A stretch of 64,000 nucleotides of DNA, from contig NC_080716.1 of assembly GCF_019097595.1 (NCBI RefSeq), positions 13,265,901 through 13,329,900 on the forward strand, given 5' to 3'. The translations under genes and the position numbers were made by a program. This document shows, piece after piece, positions 1 through 11,575 of this stretch. The first letter of the stretch is position 1. The number at the start of each line of letters is the position of its first letter. Below the pieces are notes generated by a model. The model had not been told where the DNA came from and searched no databases. It saw only the letters and a program-made list of their open reading frames with translations. Origin of the DNA: Hemibagrus wyckioides. Lineage: Eukaryota; Chordata; Actinopteri; Siluriformes; Bagridae.

Positions 1-196
1 CAGACATAGTGCTGCTGTGAGTGATAGGACAGAGAGAATGGCCAGTACTGCACTCTTGGTCTCACAACCATTTTAACATTTTCTCCAGAGCCCTGGAACA
101 TGGTTTTGCTGTTCTTTATTTGGAGAGATTGTAGTGAGGAAAAAACATTTGGTCAGAATACTCCACGAAATGAGTGATCTAGATTATGAACGGTAA
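1..196. other. Unique flank, nothing recognised
   Basis: Non-repetitive AT-leaning sequence before the minisatellite. No exon, RNA gene or transposon end is visible. Confidence 0.5.
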
Positions 197-2010
197 CAGT
201 GTGAACAGTAGAATTCGGTTTGAGTGGAATTCAGTGTGAACAGTAGAATTCGGTTTGAGTGGAATTCAGTGTGAACAGTAGAATTCTGTTTGAGTGGAAT
301 TCAGTGTGAACAGTAGAATTCCGTTTGAGTGGAATTCAGTGTGAACAGTAGAATTCTGTTTGAGTGGAATTCAGTGTGAACAGTAGAATTCCGTTTGAGT
401 GGAATTCAGTGTGAACAGTAGAATTCCGTTTGAGTGGAATTCAGTGTGAACAGTAGAATTCCGTTTGAGTGGAATTCAGTTTGAGTGGAATTCAGTTTGA
501 GTAGAATTCAGTGTGAACAGTAGAATTCCGTTTGAGTAGAATTCAGTGTGAACAGTAGAATTCAGTGTGAACAGTAGAATTCCGTTTGAGTAGAATTCAG
601 TGTGAACAGTAGAATTCTGTTTGAGTAGAATTCAGTGTGAACAGTAGAATTCAGTGTGAACAGTAGAATTCAGTGTGAACAGTAGAATTCCGTTTGAGTA
701 GAATTCAGTGTGAACAGTAGAATTCCGTTTGAGTAGAATTCAGTGTGAACAGTAGAATTCCGTTTGAGTAGAATTCAGTGTGAACAGTAGAATTCCGTTT
801 GAGTGGAATTCAGTGTGAACAGTAGAATTCGGTTTGAGTGGAATTCAGTGTGAACAGTAGAATTCGGTTTGAGTGGAATTCAGTGTGAACAGTAGAATTC
901 GGTTTGAGTGGAATTCAATGTGAACAGTAGAATTCGGTTTGAGTGGAATTCAGTGTGAACAGTAGAATTCCGTTTGAGTGGAATTCAGTTTGAGTGGAAT
1001 TCAGTGTGAACAGTAGAATTCAGTGTGAACAGTAGAATTCTGTTTGAGTAGAATTCAGTGTGAACAGTAGAATTCCGTTTGAGTAGAATTCAGTGTGAAC
1101 AGTAGAATTCAGTGTGAACAGTAGAATTCTGTTTGAGTAGAATTCAGTGTGAACAGTAGAATTCCGTTTGAGTAGAATTCAGTGTGAACAGTAGAATTCA
1201 GTGTGAACAGTAGAATTCGGTTTGAGTAGAACTCAGTGTGAATATTATAATTCGGTTTAAGTGGAATTCAGTTTGAGTAGAACTCAGTGTGAATATTATA
1301 ATTCGGTTTAAGTGGAATTCAGTGCAGACAGTAGAATTCAGTGTGAACAGTAGAATTCGGTTTGAGTAGAATTCAGTGTGCACAGTAGAATTCGGTTTGA
1401 GTGGAATTCAGTGTGAACAGTAGAATTCGGTTTGAGTGGAATTCAGTGTGAACAGTAGAATTCGGTTTGAGTGGAATTCAGTGTGAACAGTAGAATTCGG
1501 TTTGAGTGGAATTCAATGTGAACAGTAGAATTCGGTTTGAGTGGAATTCAGTGTGAACAGTAGAATTCCGTTTGAGTGGAATTCAGTTTGAGTGGAATTC
1601 AGTGTGAACAGTAGAATTCAGTGTGAACAGTAGAATTCAGTGTGAACAGTAGAATTCTGTTTGAGTAGAATTCAGTGTGAACAGTAGAATTCCGTTTGAG
1701 TAGAATTCAGTGTGAACAGTAGAATTCAGTGTGAACAGTAGAATTCTGTTTGAGTAGAATTCAGTGTGAACAGTAGAATTCCGTTTGAGTAGAATTCAGT
1801 GTGAACAGTAGAATTCAGTGTGAACAGTAGAATTCGGTTTGAGTAGAACTCAGTGTGAATATTATAATTCGGTTTAAGTGGAATTCAGTTTGAGTAGAAC
1901 TCAGTGTGAATATTATAATTCGGTTTAAGTGGAATTCAGTGCAGACAGTAGAATTCAGTGTGAACAGTAGAATTCGGTTTGAGTAGAATTCAGTGTGCAC
2001 AGTAGAATTC
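197..2010. repeat. EcoRI-rich composite minisatellite with higher-order repeats
   Basis: About 1.8 kb is built from two short modules that each begin with GAATTC. The 19-mer reads GAATTCAGTGTGAACAGTA and the 16-mer GAATTCNGTTTGAGTR. They mostly alternate to give a 35-bp unit, with runs of doubled 19-mers or 16-mers. The rare variants GAATTCAATG (911 and 1509) and AATATTATAATTCGG (1241 and 1858) recur about 600 bp apart, so the last 1.2 kb is two copies of a higher-order unit of about 600 bp. The later copy has one extra 19-mer. No coding potential: frames through it are repeat artefacts. Confidence 0.95.
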
Positions 2011-4159
2011 AAGTGAGACATGACAAGATGTATTACATATGCAGTCTGTTATAGTCAGTTGAGTTGAGGAGATCAGTTCTTTCATCTGTCTTTCATGAGG
2101 TTAGCAGTTGGAGGAGATGGAATACCAGCCCTGCTGACCCAAGGGCTACGACTCAAGGACTATGTCACAGTGCACATGGTCATCATTTTAAAGGGATCAC
2201 TCAAAGCCCTGTCATTTTCTCACTGCAAATAAGCCAAACAAAACAAAATATGAGTTAATTCTCTCACAGAGACTGAGTTCTAGAGGCTGTTGCTAAAGAT
2301 GGATCTGTAATGTGAATTAGGCAGAACACGGCAGAAATGTCAGTTCAGAGGGAATGCTCTAGCCAGGGTGTGGGTGGGCATCATTTGCTCGTAGTTTAAA
2401 ACTTCGTCTTCCTCAGTAGAACTCGCTCCATTTCTAATTCTCACTCTAAATTTGCTTCTTTCCTGCGTCCACGCATGAGCAGTCAACCCCAGTTCAACAT
2501 ATGCCACTGACTTCATAGTAACATCTGTCTCTTTGATCCCCACCTCCCTCTCAGGAACACTGTCTCTCTCTCTCTCTCACGTCTGTTGCTTACTGTTATC
2601 TCAGTAGGACGACTAGCTGCGTTCAGTGTAATTAATATGGCTGTCTCATGCTGCAGGGCCGTGTAGCGAGGCATGGTAGAACGTATGTATGCTGCAGCTG
2701 CATCTCCGAGGCTTGGTAACCTCTGGCTGGTTTCATCTCTGACCAATGTTTCTGCTTTTTTTTTTTATTTCCTCATACACTTTGAGGTGAAGAGTGAATT
2801 ATTATTTCGACACACTGCCATCTTGGTTTTTGTCTACAGAATGAATCCTCATTGTCATGTATAAAAGGCAAATAAAAAAAAAAAAATAGAAGCTTCTTCA
2901 AGCTGGTAACCCTGTGACCGGGTATAGCTGCTACTTCTATTAGAGCCCACTATAGCCCGTAACTCGAGCTAGAGTCGGAATGTGTCAGACTGCCGGGACA
3001 GCCAAATGCAGCTTCACTCTGGCCTCTGTGTTGAAGGATTGGATGTCCCCCCCTGCATATGAGCTTGTGTACGTGTAAGATTGCACTTGGACAGAGCACA
3101 CACACACACACACACAGTGTCGATCAGAGGACACCCCCCTCAGTCTCGGTATTTATAGCGCACCGGCTCAGAGAAGCCGGGGAAAGTCCGAGCAGAGTGC
3201 TGTGTCAGCTGCGTTTTTGCTTGGATCCTTCTGCACCACCTCAAGAGGATCTGCAGCCAATGTGACATGGTAGAAAACCGATATAAAAGGCAGAAGTGTG
3301 TAATTACACATTTAGGAAGTGTATCTGATTCACTGCTGCAAGCCACCGCTTACGAGTCATTCGTTGAGCCCCAGACATCCCTCTCGTTACCCTTTGAGTC
3401 ATGCCCTGACTGCTCTTTCTATATTGTAAAGTCATATCGCACTTTCTACACCGATCTGCGTTTTCTTATTAGTATTCACAGCCAATCACAGTCTTTCAGT
3501 CTCATTATTGCTAACAATCCGAATGCCTTCATAAATCTTTAATAGTCCTGGAGTGAATGCGTGTCATCTCTCATAGAGCCATCAGTGCAGTGAAACACAA
3601 TAGACTGTGTGTGTGTGTGTGTCCTTTCTGTTCATCTTGTGTCTGTATTTTTAATGGGATAGGCAGTAAATGATGAAACTCTAGGCCGAATACCAAATCA
3701 AAATTTACTGCTGGGTAAATGGTAACATTTCTGCTTCTCAGTGAATCCGAATTATAGCATTGTAGGGGTCAATTGGGGAAACAAAAGCTTAAATCTGTAA
3801 ACTAGACCCATAAACTCGTTGCCATGACAGCCAGCCTATGTGCTCGAACCTGCTCAGGAGAGCACACAGGCTCGTACTGAGAGCACTGTAAAGACTGGAT
3901 TGCTCGTACATTTACAAGCACTGTGTCATTTCTGTACATGAAAAACAAACAAATGAAAAATAAATAAATAAATAAATGCTGATGCGCATGTTAAATATGT
4001 CTGGCCACACCCCTTTCCCCCCCAAATTCTCAGCACTGCTGCAGCCTGCGCTCCTCAAAAAGCTTCCAAGTGATACAATCACAAATCAGCAGCAGTATAC
4101 ATTATCATACAAGCCTATCCTCCAGTGCAGACCTTCTCATCCTACATAAAACCTTTTCC
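2011..4159. other. Probable intron 1: no gene seen
   Basis: Mostly unique sequence with short simple tracts: (CT)n near 2561-2578, (CA)n at 3099-3116, (GT)n near 3608-3622 and an A-run near 2872-2886. No splice-bounded conserved reading frame was recognised. Confidence 0.5.
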
Positions 4160-4290
4160 ATCTGCCAGCTTTATCCATATCCATCCACCCATCCAATTTG
4201 TATAGTGCTGATCCTGCACAGTGCCACAGGGAACCTGGAGCATATCCCAGGGCACAAGGCGGGGGACACCCTGGACAAGCCGAATTTCAA
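4160..4290 (-). mobile_element. tRNA-derived SINE, 3' body fragment
   Basis: An ATCC-rich stretch (from about 4175) is followed by CCACAGGGAACCTGGAGC and GGCACAAGGCGGGGGACACC. This is the reverse-oriented body of a common fish tRNA-derived SINE, and it has the same CTGGAG...CCCAGGG core as the fuller copy at 23164-23447. The tRNA-like head is missing, so this is a truncated fossil. Confidence 0.65.
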
Positions 4291-4523
4291 AGTAATGTCC
4301 CTTTCAAAGAAATTCTTGACGCTGTAAACCTGAACTTGAAATCTTTTGCAGTAAGTGTCAAAAGGAATGACTCTTATTAATTCTTAGTAAGTGACACCGA
4401 GTGTTTTTGTAATTAATTCCTGTTATCTCACTAGTTATGACATGAACAGATAAGACTCAACCAAACAGAAATCTGTCAGAGTTTACGGCTATAAGAGAGC
4501 AAACAGATGTATAGGCTGTACCC

Positions 4524-4525
<2 letters not shown>

Positions 4526-4612
<87 letters not shown>
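4526..4612. repeat. (TA)n microsatellite
   Basis: About 43 TA dinucleotides without interruption, ending in TACATACACC. It produces spurious Ile-Tyr reading frames on the minus strand. Confidence 0.97.
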
Positions 4613-4616
<4 letters not shown>

Positions 4617-6471
4617 CACCCCCAGAGGGTTGTTCTCTGGTACCTTGGCCTATATGCTGTGATGTTGGACTTGCTGTCATGAACTGCAGAGTTTTTTCTG
4701 CCTCCATGCTGTGGCTGTTTGAACAAGTCATCAATAAGCAGAGAAGGAGAAAAATGAAAGCATTAAGATGTATTCGGGGTGAGATACAGCATAATTTTTC
4801 ATTCAAACTTTTAAACAAATCTCCCTAGCAGATGAACAGTCAGTGCAACGCTGCTGTAAATGCAGGTCAAGCCTCTGAGAGAGTCTAAAGAGCAGATGTG
4901 TCTAAAGAGCTAGGGGTGTAACGATTAATGCTCTGTTGGTGATGAGGCTCATGATGCGATATGTCTGGGTATCGCACAATACATTGAACACACTGCATAA
5001 TGAAGTCATCATGAAATACAAGTGTAATAAACATTTAAACTCAATCAAGCCTACACTGCCTCCTCTGAAACCTGTGACTTCCTCTTCATCATGAAGCAGG
5101 ATATGCTTCAGGGGATAAAAAAGAAAAAACATGTAGAAGGGTTACGCATGCTGAGTAAGAATACAGTTTTTGTTTTGTTTTTCCGTACCTCCAACAGCAA
5201 GTTTGTGCTGATTTATTTCTTATCCAGCACAAGTAGAAATTCTCAGGCGCTGTTCAAAAGCACAAACAACCAAATGAAACAAAACTCTTCGGAACAGCAA
5301 CGTTTTTGGTATATTTTACATCTTATATGTCTTTGATTTAAGCACTGTTTTTCCCCTCATGTTAATAATGATCACAGTATTTACTACAGTAAATGTAGTA
5401 ATGACGAAAATGAAATGATCGAAAAGTCCGAGCGTCAACCTTAATGTTGAACTTAATGGAAGTTGATGCAGTAGGTTTTACTCTCGTGAGCGTGATTGCT
5501 TTAGTCGTTTCTCTTTTGAATGCACAGGCGAAACAAAATCCGTCTCTTTTCTATTACTTTGTCTCACAGTATTATTTCGCACCAGGGTGCACATTATTCA
5601 GGTAAAATGTCTCCTCACACACACACACGCAGGAGCAGGCTCCCCCACACGCCTTTACACCCGGATGACGCAGTCACGAATGCTTTCATAGTGCTTAACA
5701 ACCCTGCTCTGTGTTCACTCTCCTCTGGGAGGCTGCTGAGGAAGAACGAGGTGTAATTACTTTCCCCGGCACATCCACAAGCGCTTCGCATTCTGTTTGA
5801 TGTGGGTCAGGTTCTCGGTAGGCCCTGTGCCGGGCGCTATGCACACCGGGCTAAAATAGAGCATGCTCATCCCTGCGCCGTGTGCCGAATCATTACATTT
5901 CGCACATAACACAGGAGGCAGAGGAGATGATGGAGAGAGAGCGAGACGCCTTCTCTTCTGACCAGCTTTCTTCTCTCTATCTCTCGATCTCTCCCTGCGG
6001 ACTCCCCTCAGGAGGATCTGCTCAGCCTCAAGCTGTGACCGGCAGGAAAGGAAAAAAAACCTCTGTTTTAACAGTTTTCATTCAGTCATATTTAGTGTAA
6101 ATGCTGTGAAAGAGCAGGACACGGTGTACCTGACAGTCCAAAAAACACAATGAGTCACTAGTGCTACAACACACAGACCAACAGCTGCCGGTGTGTTGTT
6201 TTAGTTTTGAGCTACAGTACTGGATAAATGACGGATGTTTGAACACAAAACTCTGAGCTCCATGCAAAGCAAAATATCAGGTGACTCAACAAACATACAA
6301 TGCTGGGTGTGTTCTCAGGATGAGTGAACAGAGAATCCTAACCCTGGGACTATAATTTAGAGGGACAAAAACAATTTATTGACAAAAATAATGCATCCAG
6401 TAGTACTTCAGTAGTATTCATCCTCCTGCGCTATGATTGGCTAGTCCTTTTATCCTCAAGTACTATACATC
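4613..6471. other. Probable intron 1, with a possible hAT-like repeat at 4911-5130
   Basis: CTAGGGGTGTAACGATTAAT at 4911 resembles the terminus of a fish interspersed repeat whose body includes the stretch around TGTAATAAACATTTAAACTC (5022-5043). The far end was not located. The rest is unique sequence with a short (CA)n near 5618. No exon recognised. Confidence 0.35.
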
Positions 6472-7002
6472 GATCAGGCATAACATTATGAGCACTGAGA
6501 GGTGCCGTGTATAATACTGATTATCTCCTCATCATGGCATCTGTTAGTGGGTGGGATATATTAGGCAGCAAGTGAACATTTTGTCCTCAAAGTTGATGTG
6601 TTAGAAGCAGGAAAAATGGGCAAGAGTAAGGATTTGAGCGAGTTTGACAAGGGACAAATTGTGATGGCTAGACGACTGGATCAGAGCATCTCCAAAACTG
6701 CAGCTCTTGTGGGGTGTTCCTGGTCTGCAGTGGTCAGTATCTATCAAAAGTGGTCTAAGAAAGGAACAGTGGTGAACTGGTGACAGGGTCATAGGCGGCC
6801 AAGGCTCAGTGATGCACGTGGGGAGTGAAGGCTGGCCCGTGTGATCCGATCTAACAGACGAGCTACTGTTGCTCAAATTGCTGAAGAAGTTAATGCTGGT
6901 TCTGGTAGAAAGGTGTCAGAATACACAGTGCATGACAGTTTGTTGTGTTTTGTCAGCAAAAGGGGGACCAACACATTATTAGGCATAATGTTATGCCTGA
7001 TC
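6472..7002 (+). mobile_element. Tc1-like element B1, internally deleted
   Basis: The ends are inverted: GATCAGGCATAACATTATG at 6472 and its complement CATAATGTTATGCCTGATC ending at 7002. Inside, the + strand keeps the transposase N-terminal half and then jumps to the 3' terminal region. At about 530 bp it is roughly a third of a full Tc1 element. It cannot make an active transposase, and could move only if one is supplied from elsewhere. Confidence 0.9.
6598..6945 (+). pseudogene. Tc1 transposase remnant (DNA-binding domains only)
   Basis: Translation gives [20 protein letters not shown], then [20 protein letters not shown], which is the first helix-turn-helix of a Tc1 transposase. After GTVVNW comes a stop at 6781-6783, where the open copy of the family continues. 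A second stop lies near 6827. The second helix-turn-helix follows (RSNRRATVAQIAEEVNAGS). The catalytic DDE core is entirely deleted. This is a fossil, not a host gene. Confidence 0.85.
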
Positions 7003-7552
<550 letters not shown>

Positions 7553-7554
7553 GC

Positions 7555-7938
7555 ATATATCCTCACCGTCCACTTTAATAGGAACACTTGAACCAGTGTG
7601 TGCATCCTCTCCTCTGATCTTTCTGCCTGCAGATCCTCCACACACAGGATTTTTTTTTTTGTTTTCACACCATTTTGTGTAAACACTAGAGACTGTTGTG
7701 TGTGAAAATCCAAGAAGATCAGCAGTTTCTGAAAAACTCAATCCAGCCCATCTGGCACCAACATCTATGCCACAGTTAAAGATCACAATTTCCCCCCCAT
7801 TCTTATGTTTGATGTAAACATTAACCGAAGCTCTTGATCTGTATCTGCATGATTTTATGCATGGTGCTGCTGCTACATGACTGAGGGGTTAGTTATCTGT
7901 ATAAATTTGTCCTGTTAAAGTGGACAAAATGATCATAG
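7555..7938 (-). mobile_element. Tc1-like element C1, internally deleted, transposase remnant on minus strand
   Basis: The left end CACTTTAATAGGAACAC (7571) and the right end CCTGTTAAAGTGGACA (7911) are imperfect inverted copies. From 7786 downward the minus strand reads IDVGARWAGLSFSETADLLG then FSHTTVSSVYTKWCENK, a Tc1 helix-turn-helix. It then falls directly into the terminal sequence. The second DNA-binding domain and DDE core are missing. Confidence 0.8.
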
Positions 7939-8657
7939 TACCAAAGGAAATCGTTCCTATGCTTATTGTTTCACCATTATAGATATTAAAACTCTGCAAA
8001 CTGATATCTTTGTAGCCCTTTACTCTTCAGAGATTGAGCGATCATGAGTATTATTAGAGCGTAAGTTTTCAGAGATCTCCGTGTCACAGTGCAGCAAATT
8101 GCCGGTGAATAAACGAGTGTACTGCTTTAAATGCACCAAACCCAATCTTCCATGACTTAATTTATTTACCACGCATATTAAAATGTACTTGATCATAAGC
8201 CTAAAGTGAATTTAGCTGTGAAAGAACAGTGGGTGTATAAAAGGACCACCTTACTTGATGGTCTGCGCTTCAGCTCCTCAGCGCTCATGAAGTTAAGAAT
8301 GAGATCATTCAGTAAAACAGCTCCTGAGTTTTTTTGCACGATTCATTGCGTTCTAGATTTAATTTAAAATGTGTTGCATTTACTTTCTTTTTTCCAAAAA
8401 GACAAAGCACAAAGAACATTTTAGACATTTTTTAAAATATTTTAGAAATTTGGACCCTTTATAAGAAGCATCTTAACAGGGATTACAGCTTCACATCTGC
8501 TTGGTCAAGTTCCTTCCATTCTTCTTGGGAGATCTTCTCAAATGCGTTCATCTTTCCCCCATTTCTGACCAGCCACCTTTTGCTTGCCATTGAGAGACAG
8601 TATGATGCTACCACCACCATGCTTCACCATGGGAATGGGGAACTAGCAGATCAGAAT

Positions 8658-8817
8658 AGACCTGAGGACACATTGAGCACACAAAAACAGACCTGGGGTC
8701 ACATTTAGGAGACCAAAATAGACCTGGGGACACCTTAATGACACAAAAATAACCTTTTAATTACATAAAAATAGACCTAGAGACACATTGGGCACCCAAA
8801 AACAGACCTGAGCAGTA
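8658..8817. repeat. 31-bp minisatellite inside Tc1 remnant
   Basis: AGACCTG-like unit starts fall at 8658, 8689, 8720, 8751 (as AACCTTT), 8773 and 8804. The period is exactly 31 bp except for one unit shortened to 22. Typical unit: AGACCTGGGGACACATT followed by an ACACAAAAAT-like end. Copies are diverged. Confidence 0.8.
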
Positions 8818-8951
8818 TTTAGTTTTCCTCAGGGCTTGGAGTACAGGCCAAAGCATACACTTTTTTCCTCATCAGGCCAGATGGTGTTTTACCTCTTGCT
8901 CTCATTTCCCTGCCATATACCATGCACTCACTAGTGTTTTCTATCTAGCTC

Positions 8952-9060
8952 AGGGGCGTCCAGTCTTATTCAGAAAGGGTCAGTGTGAGTGCAGGTTTTC
9001 ATTCCAGTCAAGCGGGAGCTTGACCTCTTAACCATTTCAGAAATACTCCATCAATCAGAC
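8952..9060 (+). mobile_element. hAT-like terminal fragment
   Basis: CAGGGGCGTCCAGTCTTATT at 8952 matches, with a few substitutions, the end sequence of the 51-bp hairpin element at 63282. It continues with GTGCAGGTTTTCATTCCAGTC, as in longer members of this fish repeat. The opposite end was not found, so the insertion is truncated or diverged. Confidence 0.55.
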
Positions 9061-9262
9061 CTTTGTGTCTTTCAGCAAGGTTCTGTCATCTCCATGGAGG
9101 ACTTTTAATGCTCTTGTAGTGGCCATGGTATCCCTGACCATAGCCCTTCTCACCTTGTTATAGATTGTGGCCAGAAGGCCAGCTCTAAAAAAAAGTTGTG
9201 GTGGTGCCAAACTTCTTCCATTTGACAATGATGGACACCTTTGTTTAGTTTTAACCAGGAGT

Positions 9263-10794
9263 CTGAATACTATATTATTATTTTAGTTCTTCATTATGCA
9301 TTATTGTGCATTAATCGGCAGCCAAAATACTATTTTATACTAGTTTAAAATTAAATCTACTATACTGCGGCTTGAGAAAAATGGATGATTAATATCTGAA
9401 CATATGATTATATCTGTCAAAAATGATTTTTAGCTCATATAAATCAGTACCAGTTTTGGTTCAGAAGGTTCAGAACATTTACAAATTACAGTAAACGCTA
9501 TTCTTTTACAAAATAGCTTTTTTTTTGGCAGCGTGTTGTTGTTTACAGTAAAGACATGTACACTGCAGATGTGTTAGACGGAGATTATAGGATGAAAAAC
9601 AGCAGAGGTTTTCTGGCTTCTGTTGTTCACTTTACCAGCCCCTGTGCATTACTGCATTTCAGGATGTTTGATTGGATGTTTTAACAGCGTGGGAGTGCGA
9701 GATTTGCGAGATGGACACTTAACTGTAGTGCAGGTGTGCTTACAAGGACACACGCCAATATGAATAGCATTTTTCTGACTGCATGTAGGCTTTTTCTTCC
9801 ACTTATGCATTAGGTAGGTGTTATTTGGTTAACATGCCTCCATACACAGGTATTTAAATGCTCCAGCGGCTTAACGTTCCTTTTTTTGTGTAGTTTTCTC
9901 ATCTGTTCAAATTACTTTTACCTTTTTCCACTCCTGCTGTTTTCCTTTCTTTCTCTCTCTCTCTCTCGACTTGTTGTTTAGGCCTATTCTGTCGTAATGC
10001 AGATTTGCACGCTGCCTCTTAATGTGGCCTAATCCTGTGTTACGGCATTGTGCCAGCGCAAGCTAGGAATGTCTTTGGGCTCATCATCGAGTCTCGCACA
10101 TGTACAGACAAGCAGCACACACATCATTCACACACTCTTGTACATGCTCTTTGGGTGTTTTATTCACACACTTTCTGGCACACAAGCTCGCGTCGTCTCT
10201 CTCTCTCTCTCTCTGTTCGTAACTTTTCTGTTGCATTGTTTGTCGGGTAAGCTCATTTCACGTCCAGACTACACACACACTCGCACATGCACGCATACAC
10301 ACATGCACACAGTGGGAGATATGGCAGTGCTTGTTAGTGTCTACTAGAACCTGCACTGTCTGAGAGACGGAGTGGAGTGTGTTGTCAGGATTGCCTAGAT
10401 GATCCGCAGGTTGTGTGTGTGTGTGTTTGTGTGCGTGTGTGTGAGCAGTCTCGCACTCCTCTTATCCATGCTGTATAACTTGTATGGCCTACCCCTAATA
10501 CAGCACAAGTCAAATATTAACCTTGGCTAAAGCGAGGTTCAGCACTGGATTCTCGTCTTATACAATCTCCTTTAAAGCACTAGACTCAGACATACGTCTG
10601 CATAACACTCATTTATCTACACATTTATTTACACAGCTTTTATTTAAGGGTTGATAAACCACTAGCTCTGGAGACGTGGAGATTATACGTCTGAGCCATC
10701 AGTTTCTTATTGACGCTTGAGCGGTGGACCAGTAAGATCACAATACATTCACTGCTAATTTAGCCATCACCAGGAGAGGAAAATACACTTCCTG
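9263..10794. other. Probable intron 1: no gene seen
   Basis: Unique sequence with short (CT)n near 9952-9967 and 10196-10214 and CA/GT tracts near 10268-10310 and 10412-10443. No exon recognised. Confidence 0.5.
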
Positions 10795-11362
10795 TTTGAA
10801 TTCATCCACCCAGCCATCCACCCACCGTCCCACTCATCCATCCATGCACCGAGCCATTTATCTATCCACACACCCATCCATCCATATATCCACCCACCGA
10901 GCCATTTATCCATCCATATATCCACCCACCGAGCCATTTATCCATCCATCCACCGAGCCATTTATCTATCCACACACCCATCCATCCATATATCCACCCA
11001 CCGAGCCATTTATCCATCCATCCACCGAGCCATTTATCTATCCACACACCCATCCATCCATATATCCACCCACCGGCCCACTCATCCATCCATCCACCGA
11101 GCCATTTATCTATCCACACACCCATCCATCCATATATCCACCCACCGAGCCATTTATCCATCCATATATCCACCCACCGAGCCATTTATCCATCCATCCA
11201 CCGAGCCATTTATCTATCCACACACCCATCCATCCGTATATCCACCCACTGACCCACTCATCCATCCATCCACCGAGCCATTTATCTATCCACACACCCA
11301 CCCATCCATATATCCACCCACCGAGCCATCCATCCATCCATCCATCCATCCATCCATCTTCA
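10795..11362. repeat. Minisatellite of 72-bp and 104-bp units (ATCC-derived)
   Basis: The landmark GAGCCATTTATCTATCC occurs at 10851, 10955, 11027, 11099, 11203 and 11275, giving spacings of 104, 72, 72, 104 and 72. The 104-bp units contain one extra 32-bp module of the form ATATATCCACCCACCGAGCC. The array decays into (ATCC)n at its right end. Both strands stay open in several frames because the repeat lacks stops. The resulting Pro-Ser-Ile-His and Trp-Met-Gly frames are not genes. Confidence 0.93.
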
Positions 11363-11439
11363 GTAACTGAATGTTAATCATGGAGCTGATGTGGAAATAC
11401 ATACAGCAATGTTATTCCAACGTTCTAGAATAATTTAAG

Positions 11440-11575
11440 GAGATGAGAAGAAACTGGAGCACCCAGTAGAAACCCACACAGACGCGGGGAAAACACTTGA
11501 TATTGCACACCTGACACGACCTGAACGCAGGATTGAACTGGTGGTGCTGGAGCTGTGGGGCAGCAGGAACATCCC
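11440..11575 (-). mobile_element. Degenerate tRNA-derived SINE body
   Basis: GGAGCACCCAGTAGAAACCC, GACGCGGGGAAAAC and CGCAGGATTGAACTGGTGG match, in order, the reverse complement of a common fish SINE (body, then degraded B-box region). The adjoining ATCC minisatellite lies where the simple-repeat tail of such an element would be. Confidence 0.6.

Larger units (their letters stand above)
8440..9262 (-). mobile_element. Degenerate Tc1-like element E (reverse orientation)
   Basis: Stretches such as ATGATGCTACCACCACCATG (8600) and GGCCAGCTCTAA...TGGTGCCAAACTTCTTCCAT (9178-9220), in this order, match the reverse complement of a widespread salmonid/cyprinid-type Tc1 transposase gene. The reading frame is destroyed. 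It is interrupted by a 31-bp minisatellite (8658-8817) and by an end of another repeat (8952 onward). Boundaries are approximate. Confidence 0.7.

Noticed and set aside
197..2010. Regular repeats considered as a CRISPR array
   Set aside because: There are no unique spacers, since the modules adjoin directly, and the context is a vertebrate intron-bearing genome.
1198..2021. Two near-identical minus-strand frames (HTEFYSNRILLFTLNS)
   Set aside because: These are the two copies of the higher-order EcoRI minisatellite read on the minus strand, not a duplicated gene.
3277..3290. TATAAAAG-like box
   Set aside because: An isolated match in AT-rich DNA with no downstream exon, start codon context or other promoter signal.
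6598..6783. A 61-codon helix-turn-helix frame as a possible domesticated host gene
   Set aside because: It sits between matching Tc1 terminal repeats, and stops interrupt the normal continuation. A near-identical fragment is found at 25.5 kb.
10796..11377. A 193-codon frame of Pro-Ser-Ile-His repeats and matching Trp-Met-Gly frames on the other strand
   Set aside because: The 72-bp ATCC minisatellite simply lacks stop codons in several frames. The tandem structure explains it fully.
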